12,914 bases of DNA from a bacterium. GTDB lineage: Bacteria; Patescibacteriota; Gracilibacteria; UBA1369; GCA-2718715. Positions 1-7,158 of the stretch are shown one piece after another. Position 1 is the first letter of the stretch; each line of letters begins with the position of its first letter. The DNA is taken from NCBI GenBank assembly GCA_030426295.1, contig JAUHYY010000022.1, positions 1 through 12,914 on the forward strand. The letters are read 5' to 3'. The translations under genes and the position numbers were made by a program. Under the pieces are notes generated by a model that was given only the letters and a program-made list of their open reading frames with translations, did not search any database and was not told the DNA's origin.

Positions 1-2654
1 ATGTTACTAACTGGGACTCTTCTACAGTACTTGATGTAAGAGTTGCTGATAACAGGCCATGTAGAACACAAATCCCTTTCGATAACTTTGTTATAGAACA
101 ATGTGACTTCTTAGAATTATTCCCTACTGAACCAATTTCAAGCCTAAATGTAGGTGAAACTACAACTCTAGGTATTAGCGTTGGTCCAGAAAGTCCATAC
201 CGTAATAGAATTGCTGAACCAAGACACGTTGGTGCTGGAACATCTACACTAAGTAGGGATAAAAGATTTATCACAGTAAGAGATTGGGACAGATCAACAA
301 TTGTTACGGCATACGTTCCTGGTGAGGGATCACAATGTGAAGATCCTCAATTCTTCAACGATGCTTTAACTTGTGAAAACTTAAGCCTTAGATATGACGC
401 TGAGGAATACTCTCGAGTAAACGAAACAGGTCGACTAACTGTAACTGCAGAAATCACTCCAGATGGATTCAATGGAACAGTTGTATGGGATGTTCAAAAT
501 GCAGACATCGCATCAAGATCAGGTAACGGTAAAACAATCACAGTCGAAAACATAAATGAAAACACAGAAATAACTGCCTACGTTCAAGGTCATAGATCTA
601 GATGTATTAGAAATATTACATTCAAAGATCTAGAACCAAGAGTTTGTGAACTACTTGAAATTTCACCAAACAGATACGACTACGAAGACAATGGTGGTAG
701 ACCAAGATTTGAAATTGATAGACTAGAACCTTCTAGCTTCGAAGGACCATTTACATGGACAGTAGAAAATGCAGAAGGAGAGACTATTCAAAGACAAACC
801 AGCAACGCTAGATCATTCACTCCTACATTCCCACTTGATGGAACTCAAAGAGTTTCAATTGATGTACCAAATGCGAAAGAAGAAACTCCAAACATCTGTT
901 CAGATTTTGCAATAAGCGACCGACCTCCAATTGGAGAAATCTGCCCTGGATTCGAAATCAAACGTGCAGCCAGAACAACTTTTGGTTACAGAACTGCTTA
1001 CTGCCCTGCTAACGGAAGCCCAATAAAACTTCTATTAGACGGCCATGGTGATTACGACACTGAAGTAGTGTGGAGATCAAACAACGCAGATGTAATTTTC
1101 ACTGATGGTACACAAACAAGAAATGCTGCTATTAGAACTCACGTTTCTAACACAGTAATCGTTAGCGGATGTGAACCTGGAACAACAATCAGAGTACATC
1201 TTTCAGATCCAGACGAGTATGAAGCAAGCCCTGGAATTTGTAGCGACGTTATACAAACACGTGATCTACCAGGTGACAAACCTGCAGAAATCACTAAATC
1301 AGTAGATAGAAAATACGTATCAGGAACAGATATCGTAACTTATACAGTTAGATACTTACCTCTTGCCGGATTCTTCGATGGTCAATTCTCTACAGCTACT
1401 CTACTCGATAACATTGCTGGGGGAATTCAAGGTGCTAACCCAGAATTAAATATAAGCGGTCTTCTAACTCCAATTGCTGGATCACAAAGAATAAACCTAC
1501 CACCTGCTCAATATAGCGGTACGATTTATTCAGACGAAGGTCTTACAATCCAAGGCGCTGACCTACTAGCAAGAAGAAACCAAGAAGTTGTAGTGACCTA
1601 TCAAGCTAGAGTTGAATCAGCTCTAACTGAAGAAACATGTGGAGTTCTTGAAAACTTCTGTGGTGAAGAATTCGTAAATACAGTTTCAGATATCTATAAC
1701 TTATCCGCTTCTCAAAAAGTTACAGCTACTTGTCCGTTCATTCTTTCAAGAGGATTCGGTGACGTATTCTTAGAAGATGGATTCGATGGCCTAATCGATG
1801 TAGCTAGTTGTAGTAATAGAACAAGTTCAGAAGGTCCAGTATTCGTACCAGACACACCAGACGAACAAGAAGCTCCAAGCACTGGTTCTGAATCAATCAA
1901 CGTTGCACCACATAGAATTTGTGAAAACAGTGGTACAAATAATCCACTAGTTCCTATTCCAGAACAATTCAAAGACGTAGCAAAAAACTTCTCAAGTTCA
2001 ATCTGTGAATCTGCTGTACTACAAACTGCAGAATACATAGCAGGTGAAGCTGAACAAAGCTTACTAAGAGGTATAGCAAGAATTGCTAGAGGGAATACAA
2101 CACTTAACAATGTTGGAACCCTATCAAACCTAAGAGAAGATCAATTAGACAGCTACCCAGGAAACCCAAATCCAAAGAACAAAGTATACAGAAAAGCTGA
2201 CGGTCAAAACTTAATAATTGGTTCAGGTGGAACTACCCTAGAAATCGATGGTTCGCCTAAAACAATCATAGTTGAAAACGCTAATCTAATTATCAACTCA
2301 AATCTTGAGTACGCTCCTGGATCAAACAACACTATTATCGCATTCGTGGTAATAGGAGGTGATATAATCCTCGGAGACGAAGTTTCAGACACAGTTGGTA
2401 TATTCGCCATCAAAGGAGGGTCAATTAAACGAGCCTCATCATCAAGTAAACTTTACACTCATACCGGCTCAGTATTCGGTGACATTCAACCACTATTCAA
2501 AGGTCAAACTGTCGCTGGTGACTTGAGCCGAGACAGAGGTACTGTTACTGTTAGATACGATGGTAGAATCGTTGGTAACACTCCTCCAGGTCTAGAAGCA
2601 GTTGTTGAATTCAACCAATTCCAAACTGCTACCGGAAGTACGATTTATGAATAG
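1..2654 (+). CDS. Giant secreted/surface protein with tandem Cys-bracketed Ig-like repeats, DUF11-like domain and beta-solenoid-like C-terminus (5' end outside window)
   Basis: The frame is open from base 3 to a TAG stop at 2652-2654 (883 visible residues), so the first internal ATG at 1068 is not the true start; N-terminus and signal peptide lie upstream. Visible residues 1-413 form tandem beta-rich units: cysteines recur at 20/34, 112/124, 201/215, 299/314 and 413, with W-x-x-x-N-A motifs (VVWDVQNAD, FTWTVENAE, VVWRSNNAD) typical of bacterial Ig-like strands. About 429-577 resembles DUF11 (ITKSVDRKYVSGTDIVTYTV). A short RGFGDVFLEDGFDGLIDV block (583-600) follows, then a low-complexity linker, a cysteine/helical stretch (about 640-695), and a Gly/Ile/Asn-rich, probably right-handed beta-solenoid region (735-863) with VRYDGRIVGNTPPG near the end. 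No LPXTG, C-terminal helix or other anchor is visible. The role is inferred to be cell-surface structure or adhesion. Family names come from pattern recognition only. Confidence 0.8.
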   Translation, partial: VTNWDSSTVLDVRVADNRPCRTQIPFDNFVIEQCDFLELFPTEPISSLNVGETTTLGISVGPESPYRNRIAEPRHVGAGTSTLSRDKRFITVRDWDRSTIVTAYVPGEGSQCEDPQFFNDALTCENLSLRYDAEEYSRVNETGRLTVTAEITPDGFNGTVVWDVQNADIASRSGNGKTITVENINENTEITAYVQGHRSRCIRNITFKDLEPRVCELLEISPNRYDYEDNGGRPRFEIDRLEPSSFEGPFTWTVENAEGETIQRQTSNARSFTPTFPLDGTQRVSIDVPNAKEETPNICSDFAISDRPPIGEICPGFEIKRAARTTFGYRTAYCPANGSPIKLLLDGHGDYDTEVVWRSNNADVIFTDGTQTRNAAIRTHVSNTVIVSGCEPGTTIRVHLSDPDEYEASPGICSDVIQTRDLPGDKPAEITKSVDRKYVSGTDIVTYTVRYLPLAGFFDGQFSTATLLDNIAGGIQGANPELNISGLLTPIAGSQRINLPPAQYSGTIYSDEGLTIQGADLLARRNQEVVVTYQARVESALTEETCGVLENFCGEEFVNTVSDIYNLSASQKVTATCPFILSRGFGDVFLEDGFDGLIDVASCSNRTSSEGPVFVPDTPDEQEAPSTGSESINVAPHRICENSGTNNPLVPIPEQFKDVAKNFSSSICESAVLQTAEYIAGEAEQSLLRGIARIARGNTTLNNVGTLSNLREDQLDSYPGNPNPKNKVYRKADGQNLIIGSGGTTLEIDGSPKTIIVENANLIINSNLEYAPGSNNTIIAFVVIGGDIILGDEVSDTVGIFAIKGGSIKRASSSSKLYTHTGSVFGDIQPLFKGQTVAGDLSRDRGTVTVRYDGRIVGNTPPGLEAVVEFNQFQTATGSTIYE
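102..1243 (+). repeat. Four diverged tandem protein repeats of about 90-100 residues inside the surface protein
   Basis: Each unit opens with a cysteine in a C-x2-(L/F)-x-(I/L) motif (CDFLEL at visible residue 34, CENLSL 124, CELLEI 215, CPGFEI 314) and closes with another cysteine (112, 201, 299, 413). Opening cysteines are 90, 91 and 99 residues apart. Closing and next opening cysteines are separated by only 11-14 residues, and a further closing cysteine at residue 20 shows that the array continues upstream of the window. The repeats are visible at protein level, not as DNA identity, so the duplication is old. Confidence 0.7.
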
Positions 2655-2661
2655 GCAATTG

Positions 2662-2691
2662 ATTAATCTTGATCTTGATATTAAGATTAAT
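2662..2691 (+). other. 12-bp hairpin between the surface-protein stop and holA start
   Basis: ATTAATCTTGAT (2662-2673) pairs with ATTAAGATTAAT (2680-2691) around a 6-base loop, with one G-U wobble. It begins 7 bases after the TAG stop, and its 3' arm ends 4 bases before the preferred holA ATG at 2696 (an in-frame ATG at 2690 lies on the arm). There is no U-tract and little G+C, so it is a poor intrinsic terminator. It could protect the upstream mRNA 3' end or mask the holA start. Confidence 0.45.
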
Positions 2692-2695
2692 GCCT

Positions 2696-3664
2696 ATGCA
2701 AAACATTTACTTATTCTACGGAGAAGATCAAAAGTCTATTCAAGACGAAGTTCAAGCTTGGAAAAAGAAATTCTTAAAAAAATACCCAGATAGTCCTAAT
2801 CTCTCAATTCTAAAAGACTATGAACTTTCTGGGTTGCTTAATGAAATAAACACCCCACCATTCTTAGGCGATAATAGACTGATAATCGCTTACAACTTAT
2901 ATACAAATCATCACAAAGACGATAAATACGACAAATTCACTGATGCACTAAAAGAGATACCTGAAACTACTATCTTAGTCTTAATCGAAGAAGAAAAAAT
3001 TGCAAAAAACGCGACTATAATAAAAAGACTCTCAAAAATTGGCCAAGTTAAAAACTTTGAACAGTCCAAATCTGAACTAAAAAAATCACTAATTAAAGAG
3101 CTCTCAAAAAACGAAAAAACAATTAATCCAATTCTTGCAGACGAACTTGTCTCAAACCTAAATGAAAATCCTTACAAGATCCTTAATGAAGCAAAAAAAC
3201 TATCTTTATACACTGAAGGAAACGAAATCACAAAAACTGAAATACAACAACTAGTAAGATTTGATGCTCATACATCAGTATTCAGACTTATGGACGACCT
3301 ATCAACCAAGCAAACGCAAAAATGCATTAACACGCTTCAAGAATTAAGCGAGAGCGGCGAAGATTTAATGATGATACTACATTTAGTTATGCGACAAATC
3401 AGACTACTGCTTTCAATTAAGTACCTCAAAGCGCAAGGATTAAACGCATTCGATATCGCTAAAAAAGCAAAACTACAACCATTCATTGTTAAGAAACTAG
3501 TGATGCAGGTTGAGAATTTTCCAGCAAGAAAATTACAGGTGCTAATGACGAAACTATTAGAAATAGATTCAAAAATAAAAAGAGGCCAACTCAAATATTC
3601 AAAAAACAACAAAACAGAACTACTCTTCGAACTCGAAAGGTTCTTGTTAACTGCTATACACTAG
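2696..3664 (+). CDS. holA: DNA polymerase III subunit delta (HolA)
   Basis: This is the delta subunit of the clamp loader, which opens the beta sliding clamp and loads it on DNA during replication. The 322-residue product starts MQNIYLFYGEDQ, the usual HolA beginning, then has a hydrophobic strand ending in EEEK (about 92-101), the helical middle domain, the FRLMDDL segment (196-202) that begins the collar region, LMMILHLVMRQIRLLL (224-239), and a basic/acidic C-terminal helix pair ending LLFELERFLL. Length is normal. I chose ATG 2696 because the family motif begins there; ATG 2690 adds two residues, and the TTG at 2669 lies on a hairpin and is unlikely. No Shine-Dalgarno is visible. The stop region overlaps gatA, on the opposite strand, by 11 bp. 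Asn, Phe and Tyr codons lean to C endings, as in other + strand genes here. Confidence 0.9.
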   Translation: MQNIYLFYGEDQKSIQDEVQAWKKKFLKKYPDSPNLSILKDYELSGLLNEINTPPFLGDNRLIIAYNLYTNHHKDDKYDKFTDALKEIPETTILVLIEEEKIAKNATIIKRLSKIGQVKNFEQSKSELKKSLIKELSKNEKTINPILADELVSNLNENPYKILNEAKKLSLYTEGNEITKTEIQQLVRFDAHTSVFRLMDDLSTKQTQKCINTLQELSESGEDLMMILHLVMRQIRLLLSIKYLKAQGLNAFDIAKKAKLQPFIVKKLVMQVENFPARKLQVLMTKLLEIDSKIKRGQLKYSKNNKTELLFELERFLLTAIH

Positions 3665-5111
3665 GAACTTGTTTCCAGAACTCAGTTTCAGATTCATAAG
3701 CTGAACCGAACTGGAACAGCAACCCTTCTTCAAACTGCGGAGCCATAATATGTAAACCAACTGGCAATCCAGCTTTTGTAAATCCAGCCGGAACAGAAAT
3801 ACCAGGAATACCAGCCAAACTTGAAGGAATAGTTAACGCATCAGCAACGTACATCGAAACTGGATCAGAAACCTTCTCACCTATTCCAAATGCAGGGAAA
3901 GGAGAAACAGGCCCCATCAATACATCAACATCTTTAAACACTTCTTCAAATTCTTGAATCAATACAGTTCGAACCTTTTGAGCTTTTAGATAGTAAGCAT
4001 CGTAGTAACCAGAAGATAATGCATAAGTACCTATCATTATTCTTCGCTTCATTTCATCGCCGAAACCAAGACCACGAGTCTTTAAATATTGTTCTTCAAG
4101 ATCATTAATATCAGTATCTGGTAAAGCTCCATATCGAATCCCATCATAACGAGCCATATTAGCACTTACTTCAGATGGAGAAATAATATAGTAAGCAGCA
4201 ACGCCGTATTTAGTATTTGGTAGGCTAACTTCTTTTACAATCACACCTTTTGATTCAAGCACCTTAACTGCATCCATAATTAATTCACGAACCTCATCAT
4301 CAACAGAGTCATTGAAGTACTCTTTAGGTAATCCAATCTTAAGTCCTGAAATATCTTTACCAATATAATCAGTGTAACTTCTTACCTCTTCTTGAGGAGT
4401 TGTTTGGTCCATTCTGTGAGTACCAGCAGTAATATCAAGAACCAATGCAGCATCTTCTACAGTCTTTGTATTATGACCAATAGTATCAAGTGATGAGGCC
4501 ATAGAAATAACTCCACTTCTTGGAACACGACCATAAGTGACTTTCATACCTACACCGTTACAGAAAGAAGCTGGTTGCCTAATTGAACCACCAGTATCAG
4601 TACCCATTGCAAATACACCAAAGTTTAAAGGCACAGCAGCAGCAGAACCACCACCAGAACCACCAGGAACTTTAGTCACATCATAAGGGTTCTTAGTTAC
4701 TCCAAAACATGAAGTCTCAGTCGATACACCACAAGTAAATTCATCAGTGTTAGTTTTACCAAGACATACAGCACCTGCATCAAAAAGATCTTGAACCACA
4801 GGAGCATTAAACGGAGGAACATAACCTCTAAGCATATTTGAACACGCAGTAGTTTCTATTCCTTCTGTACAAAATACATCTTTAAGCCCCATAGGGATCC
4901 CCATCAATCCACTGAAATCACCTGCTTCCATTGCTTTATCAGCTTTTGCAGCTTGCTCTAAAGCCAAATCTTCTGAAACATTAACGAATACATTGTACTC
5001 AGGATTCAACTTCTTAAGTCTTTCTAGATATTGCTTAGTTACCTCAGTAGAAGAGAAGCTCCCTTCACTATAACCATCAATCAGCTGCTTTATTGTGTAA
5101 TTCTCAATCAT
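3654..5111 (-). CDS. gatA: Aspartyl/glutamyl-tRNA(Asn/Gln) amidotransferase subunit A (GatA)
   Basis: GatA is the glutaminase subunit of GatCAB. It releases ammonia from glutamine for conversion of Glu-tRNA(Gln) and/or Asp-tRNA(Asn) to the correct amidated tRNA. The 485 residues are full length. The amidase-signature triad is present: Lys77 (GIPMGLKDV), cis-Ser152 (VPGGSGGGSAAAV) and nucleophile Ser176 (GTDTGGSIRQP), each two positions below the S. aureus GatA triad (79/154/178). The usual second serine of GGSSGGS is glycine here, while the catalytic serine is retained. The gene starts inside the end of gatC (8-bp overlap), implying translational coupling. gatB, the tRNA-binding subunit, is not in the window. 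Its stop overlaps the convergent holA end by 11 bp with no terminator between them. Codons lean to T endings, as in other - strand genes. Confidence 0.95.
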   Translation of the reverse strand: MIENYTIKQLIDGYSEGSFSSTEVTKQYLERLKKLNPEYNVFVNVSEDLALEQAAKADKAMEAGDFSGLMGIPMGLKDVFCTEGIETTACSNMLRGYVPPFNAPVVQDLFDAGAVCLGKTNTDEFTCGVSTETSCFGVTKNPYDVTKVPGGSGGGSAAAVPLNFGVFAMGTDTGGSIRQPASFCNGVGMKVTYGRVPRSGVISMASSLDTIGHNTKTVEDAALVLDITAGTHRMDQTTPQEEVRSYTDYIGKDISGLKIGLPKEYFNDSVDDEVRELIMDAVKVLESKGVIVKEVSLPNTKYGVAAYYIISPSEVSANMARYDGIRYGALPDTDINDLEEQYLKTRGLGFGDEMKRRIMIGTYALSSGYYDAYYLKAQKVRTVLIQEFEEVFKDVDVLMGPVSPFPAFGIGEKVSDPVSMYVADALTIPSSLAGIPGISVPAGFTKAGLPVGLHIMAPQFEEGLLFQFGSAYESETEFWKQVPSV

Positions 5112-5400
5112 TAAAAATAGATTTAACTAAAATTTGCCTAGCTTCTTTCGGTAAATTAGAAGCTTCAAGTAATCGGCTTTTATCTTCAACATAATCAATA
5201 ACCTCGTCTTCTTCCATCACACTCTCTAAACCAGTAACCTGCGAAGTCGGATCAACATTTTCTGTATCAACTTCATTTAACATATCTACATAATCAAGAA
5301 TGCCAGTCAGCTGATCAGAAAACTTTTCGATCTCAGCATCATTCAAACCAAGACGTGCAAGGTATGCAATTTTTTCTACTTGTTCTTTTGTTAGATTCAT
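5104..5400 (-). CDS. gatC: Aspartyl/glutamyl-tRNA amidotransferase subunit C (GatC)
   Basis: GatC is the small belt-like subunit that stabilises the GatA-GatB complex. The 98 residues match the family in length and order: N-terminal helix LTKEQVEKIAYLARLGL, then the FSDQLTGILDYVDMLNEVDT helix, the DPTSQV-type Pro-Thr turn, an acidic stretch (VMEEDEVIDYVED) and the late segment LLEASNLPKEARQILV. It is first in the gatC-gatA pair and overlaps gatA by 8 bp. A GGGAGA (5414-5419 on the + map) lies 13 bases upstream of the ATG; this is the only Shine-Dalgarno-like sequence found before any gene here, and the spacing is long. No convincing -35/-10 pair was found upstream, although a CTATAT lies in the spacer. 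Confidence 0.93.
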   Translation of the reverse strand: MNLTKEQVEKIAYLARLGLNDAEIEKFSDQLTGILDYVDMLNEVDTENVDPTSQVTGLESVMEEDEVIDYVEDKSRLLEASNLPKEARQILVKSIFND

Positions 5401-5465
5401 AAATGAATGTTAATCTCCCAGACTTTACAGCATATAGGGCAAAATTTTAAGCAAAAAAGTCTTCC

Positions 5466-5494
5466 TACACAATCCTAAATATAAAATATATAAT
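5466..5494 (+). promoter_or_regulatory. Predicted sigma-70-type promoter for the 5517-7768 cluster
   Basis: TACACA (5466-5471, 4/6 match to TTGACA) and a perfect TATAAT (5489-5494) are separated by 17 bases. Transcription would begin near 5501, giving a leader of about 16 bases before the ATG at 5517. In such AT-rich DNA a chance TATAAT is possible, but spacing and position upstream of the first gene of an overlapping cluster fit well. Confidence 0.5.
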
Positions 5495-5516
5495 TAATGC
5501 ATATTCAAAAAGAAAT

Positions 5517-5849
5517 ATGGACAAAAGAGATCAAGAAAAATTCTGGAAAAACTTAAACGAAATTTCTTTCTATTTCTTTGTGATAGTAGGACTAACCCAC
5601 ATAATCAGTGGGATGCTTTATGTTAACGAAATCTTTAGCAAAAGCTCATGGCTCGTAAACAGATTGCTTGACGTACCATTCTTTCTGATCACGTACGCGT
5701 ACATTATATCTCTGGTGAAAACTATACTTATGAAGAAAGGAAACTACTCTCGCCTGTTCGATGTTTACTCTGTTATAATCGGTTCGTTAATTGCAGTAAT
5801 AATCCTATTATTCGACTTAATGTTTACTAATAAACTACCTATTTTATGA
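5517..5849 (+). CDS. Small three-helix membrane protein of unknown function
   Basis: I do not recognise this 110-residue protein. It begins with a charged stretch (MDKRDQEKFWKN) followed by three likely membrane helices at about residues 15-36, 52-71 and 82-104, with a basic loop (KTILMKKGNYSR) between helices 2 and 3, suggesting that this loop is cytoplasmic. No catalytic motif is evident. It starts a cluster in which every next gene overlaps the previous one: its TGA stop lies in an ATGA that also carries the start of the nucleotidyltransferase. A good promoter sits just upstream. Its place ahead of a nucleotidyltransferase and ftsX could mean an envelope role, but this is only inference from context. 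Codon use matches neighbouring + strand genes, supporting a real gene. Confidence 0.75.
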   Translation: MDKRDQEKFWKNLNEISFYFFVIVGLTHIISGMLYVNEIFSKSSWLVNRLLDVPFFLITYAYIISLVKTILMKKGNYSRLFDVYSVIIGSLIAVIILLFDLMFTNKLPIL

Positions 5850-6256
5850 CCCTCGTAATGACATTCGGAACATTCGACCATCTTCATGCTGGCCATGAAC
5901 ATTATCTTCGAGAAGCTTCAAAACACGGACACGAAATGATCACAGTACTAGCTCGAGACGAAACCGTAAAAAAAGTAAAAGGTGAACTACCTGACCACAA
6001 CGAAATAGAAAGAAAACAAAAAATTGAAGAATCAAACATAGATACAAAAGTAGTACTCGGAAACATAGGAGACAAATACGAAGTAATCAGAAAATTCAAA
6101 CCAGATGTCATTTGCCTAGGATACGACCAATACACATTCACACAAAAACTACAGAAAGAACTAATAGACCAAAAACTAAACACAGAAATAATACGTATCA
6201 AACCTTACAAACCAGAGGTGTTTAAATCTTCACTAATAAAAAAAGCCACTGCATGA
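5846..6256 (+). CDS. Cytidylyltransferase-fold nucleotidyltransferase (RibL/TagD-like)
   Basis: The 136 residues form a single nucleotidyltransferase domain. The N-terminal nucleotide-binding signature is FGTFDHLHAGHEHYL, with the HxGH motif at 14-17. ARDETVKKVKG (36-46) follows, then KFKPDVICLGYDQ (83-95), and the C-terminal KSSLIKKA (127-134), a reduced version of the ISTSxI signature. In this family CTP or ATP is joined to a phosphorylated small molecule. The overall pattern, especially ARDxTV and LGxDQ, looks closest to archaeal RibL-type FAD synthase, with glycerol-3-phosphate cytidylyltransferase (TagD) the main alternative; the substrate cannot be decided from sequence. Both ends use ATGA overlaps, with the preceding membrane-protein gene and with ftsX. 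No Shine-Dalgarno is visible, so translation is probably coupled. Confidence 0.8.
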   Translation: MTLVMTFGTFDHLHAGHEHYLREASKHGHEMITVLARDETVKKVKGELPDHNEIERKQKIEESNIDTKVVLGNIGDKYEVIRKFKPDVICLGYDQYTFTQKLQKELIDQKLNTEIIRIKPYKPEVFKSSLIKKATA

Positions 6257-7158
6257 GAACACTTTTCGAAAGCATCAACAATTTAAAGCGCAACAGATTT
6301 ATGACTGTTGCAACCATACTTAGTATTTCACTGATACTAGTTATTTTTAATGTTCTTATCACGGTAAACCAAATAACAAAAACTTCAGTCAATAAACTGG
6401 CAAACAAAATAAACTACGTAGTTTACTTACAAGATGACACAACAATAGAAGAACAGAACGAAATGAAAAAATTTATCGACAAGTTCAACTATACAATCTC
6501 ATCAGAAATAGTAACTAAAGAGAATGCACTCAAAGAAATCGAAGAAAAATACCCTACAACAGTTGAGTTCTTATCGGAATTCGAAATTGAAAATCCACTA
6601 CCAGTAAGTATAAAAGTAGTTACAAAAGAAATTGAAGATCATGAAAAATTAGAAGAAGAAATCTTTAAATCAAAATACCAAGACTCAATACTCAGATCAG
6701 AAGTAAAAAACCAGTACAACAATACAATTGAAAATATTGTTTCAAACCTAGTAAAAGTTAAACAATTCTCACTTCAGATACTGCTTTGGATGATAATCAC
6801 ATTCATAACTGCCGGAGGACTAATAATTTTCAACGCCCTAAAAACAACTCTATATACAAGAAAAAATGAAATACAAATAATGCAATTTGTAGGTGCAACA
6901 TTCAGAAAAATAACAATGCCATTCATAATTGAAGGAGCCTTACTCGGTGGACTTTCATTCTTATTAGGTATTGGACTAATGCTCGCAATGATACAATTAC
7001 TACCTCTACAAGGACTTGAAAATACTTATTTCTTTGAAATACCAAGCATTACCAAAATACTTATACTTGAAGCAGTTATATCTGTTTCAATTGGAATCCT
7101 CACAAGTCTTCACGCAGTGAACAATTACTTAAATTCAAAAAAGATCTTCGATGCATAA
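6253..7158 (+). CDS. ftsX: Cell division protein FtsX (ABC-transporter-like permease)
   Basis: FtsX pairs with the ATPase FtsE in the cytoplasmic membrane and, in studied bacteria, transmits a division signal to peptidoglycan hydrolases outside. The 301 residues show the family plan: helix 1 (17-39), an extracytoplasmic domain (about 45-170) containing the hallmark ENPLPVSIKV (113-122), then three helices (174-196, 223-250, 268-288). Between helices 2 and 3 is TRKNEIQIMQFVGATFRK (202-219), matching the usual R-x-E-I-x-I-M-x-x-VGA-T loop. Length is normal. The gene starts in an ATGA overlap with the nucleotidyltransferase and overlaps recO by 8 bp. No ftsE is next to it, although ftsE-ftsX is the common arrangement. 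FtsE could be encoded elsewhere. Confidence 0.93.
   Translation: MRTLFESINNLKRNRFMTVATILSISLILVIFNVLITVNQITKTSVNKLANKINYVVYLQDDTTIEEQNEMKKFIDKFNYTISSEIVTKENALKEIEEKYPTTVEFLSEFEIENPLPVSIKVVTKEIEDHEKLEEEIFKSKYQDSILRSEVKNQYNNTIENIVSNLVKVKQFSLQILLWMIITFITAGGLIIFNALKTTLYTRKNEIQIMQFVGATFRKITMPFIIEGALLGGLSFLLGIGLMLAMIQLLPLQGLENTYFFEIPSITKILILEAVISVSIGILTSLHAVNNYLNSKKIFDA

Noticed and set aside
1..39. ATG at base 1 as a possible gene start
   Set aside because: That frame reaches TAA after 12 codons; the real protein frame is the one starting at base 3.
1712..2110. 132-codon open frame on the - strand
   Set aside because: It lies entirely antisense to the well-supported surface-protein frame and shows no recognisable motif; it is a by-product of the repetitive codon use of the + gene.
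5846..6256. UGA recoding (code 25) suspected because of a CPR-like gene set
   Set aside because: TGA ends two genes within ATGA overlaps, and holA, gatA, rel, ftsX and pepA contain no internal TGA, so the standard bacterial code fits.
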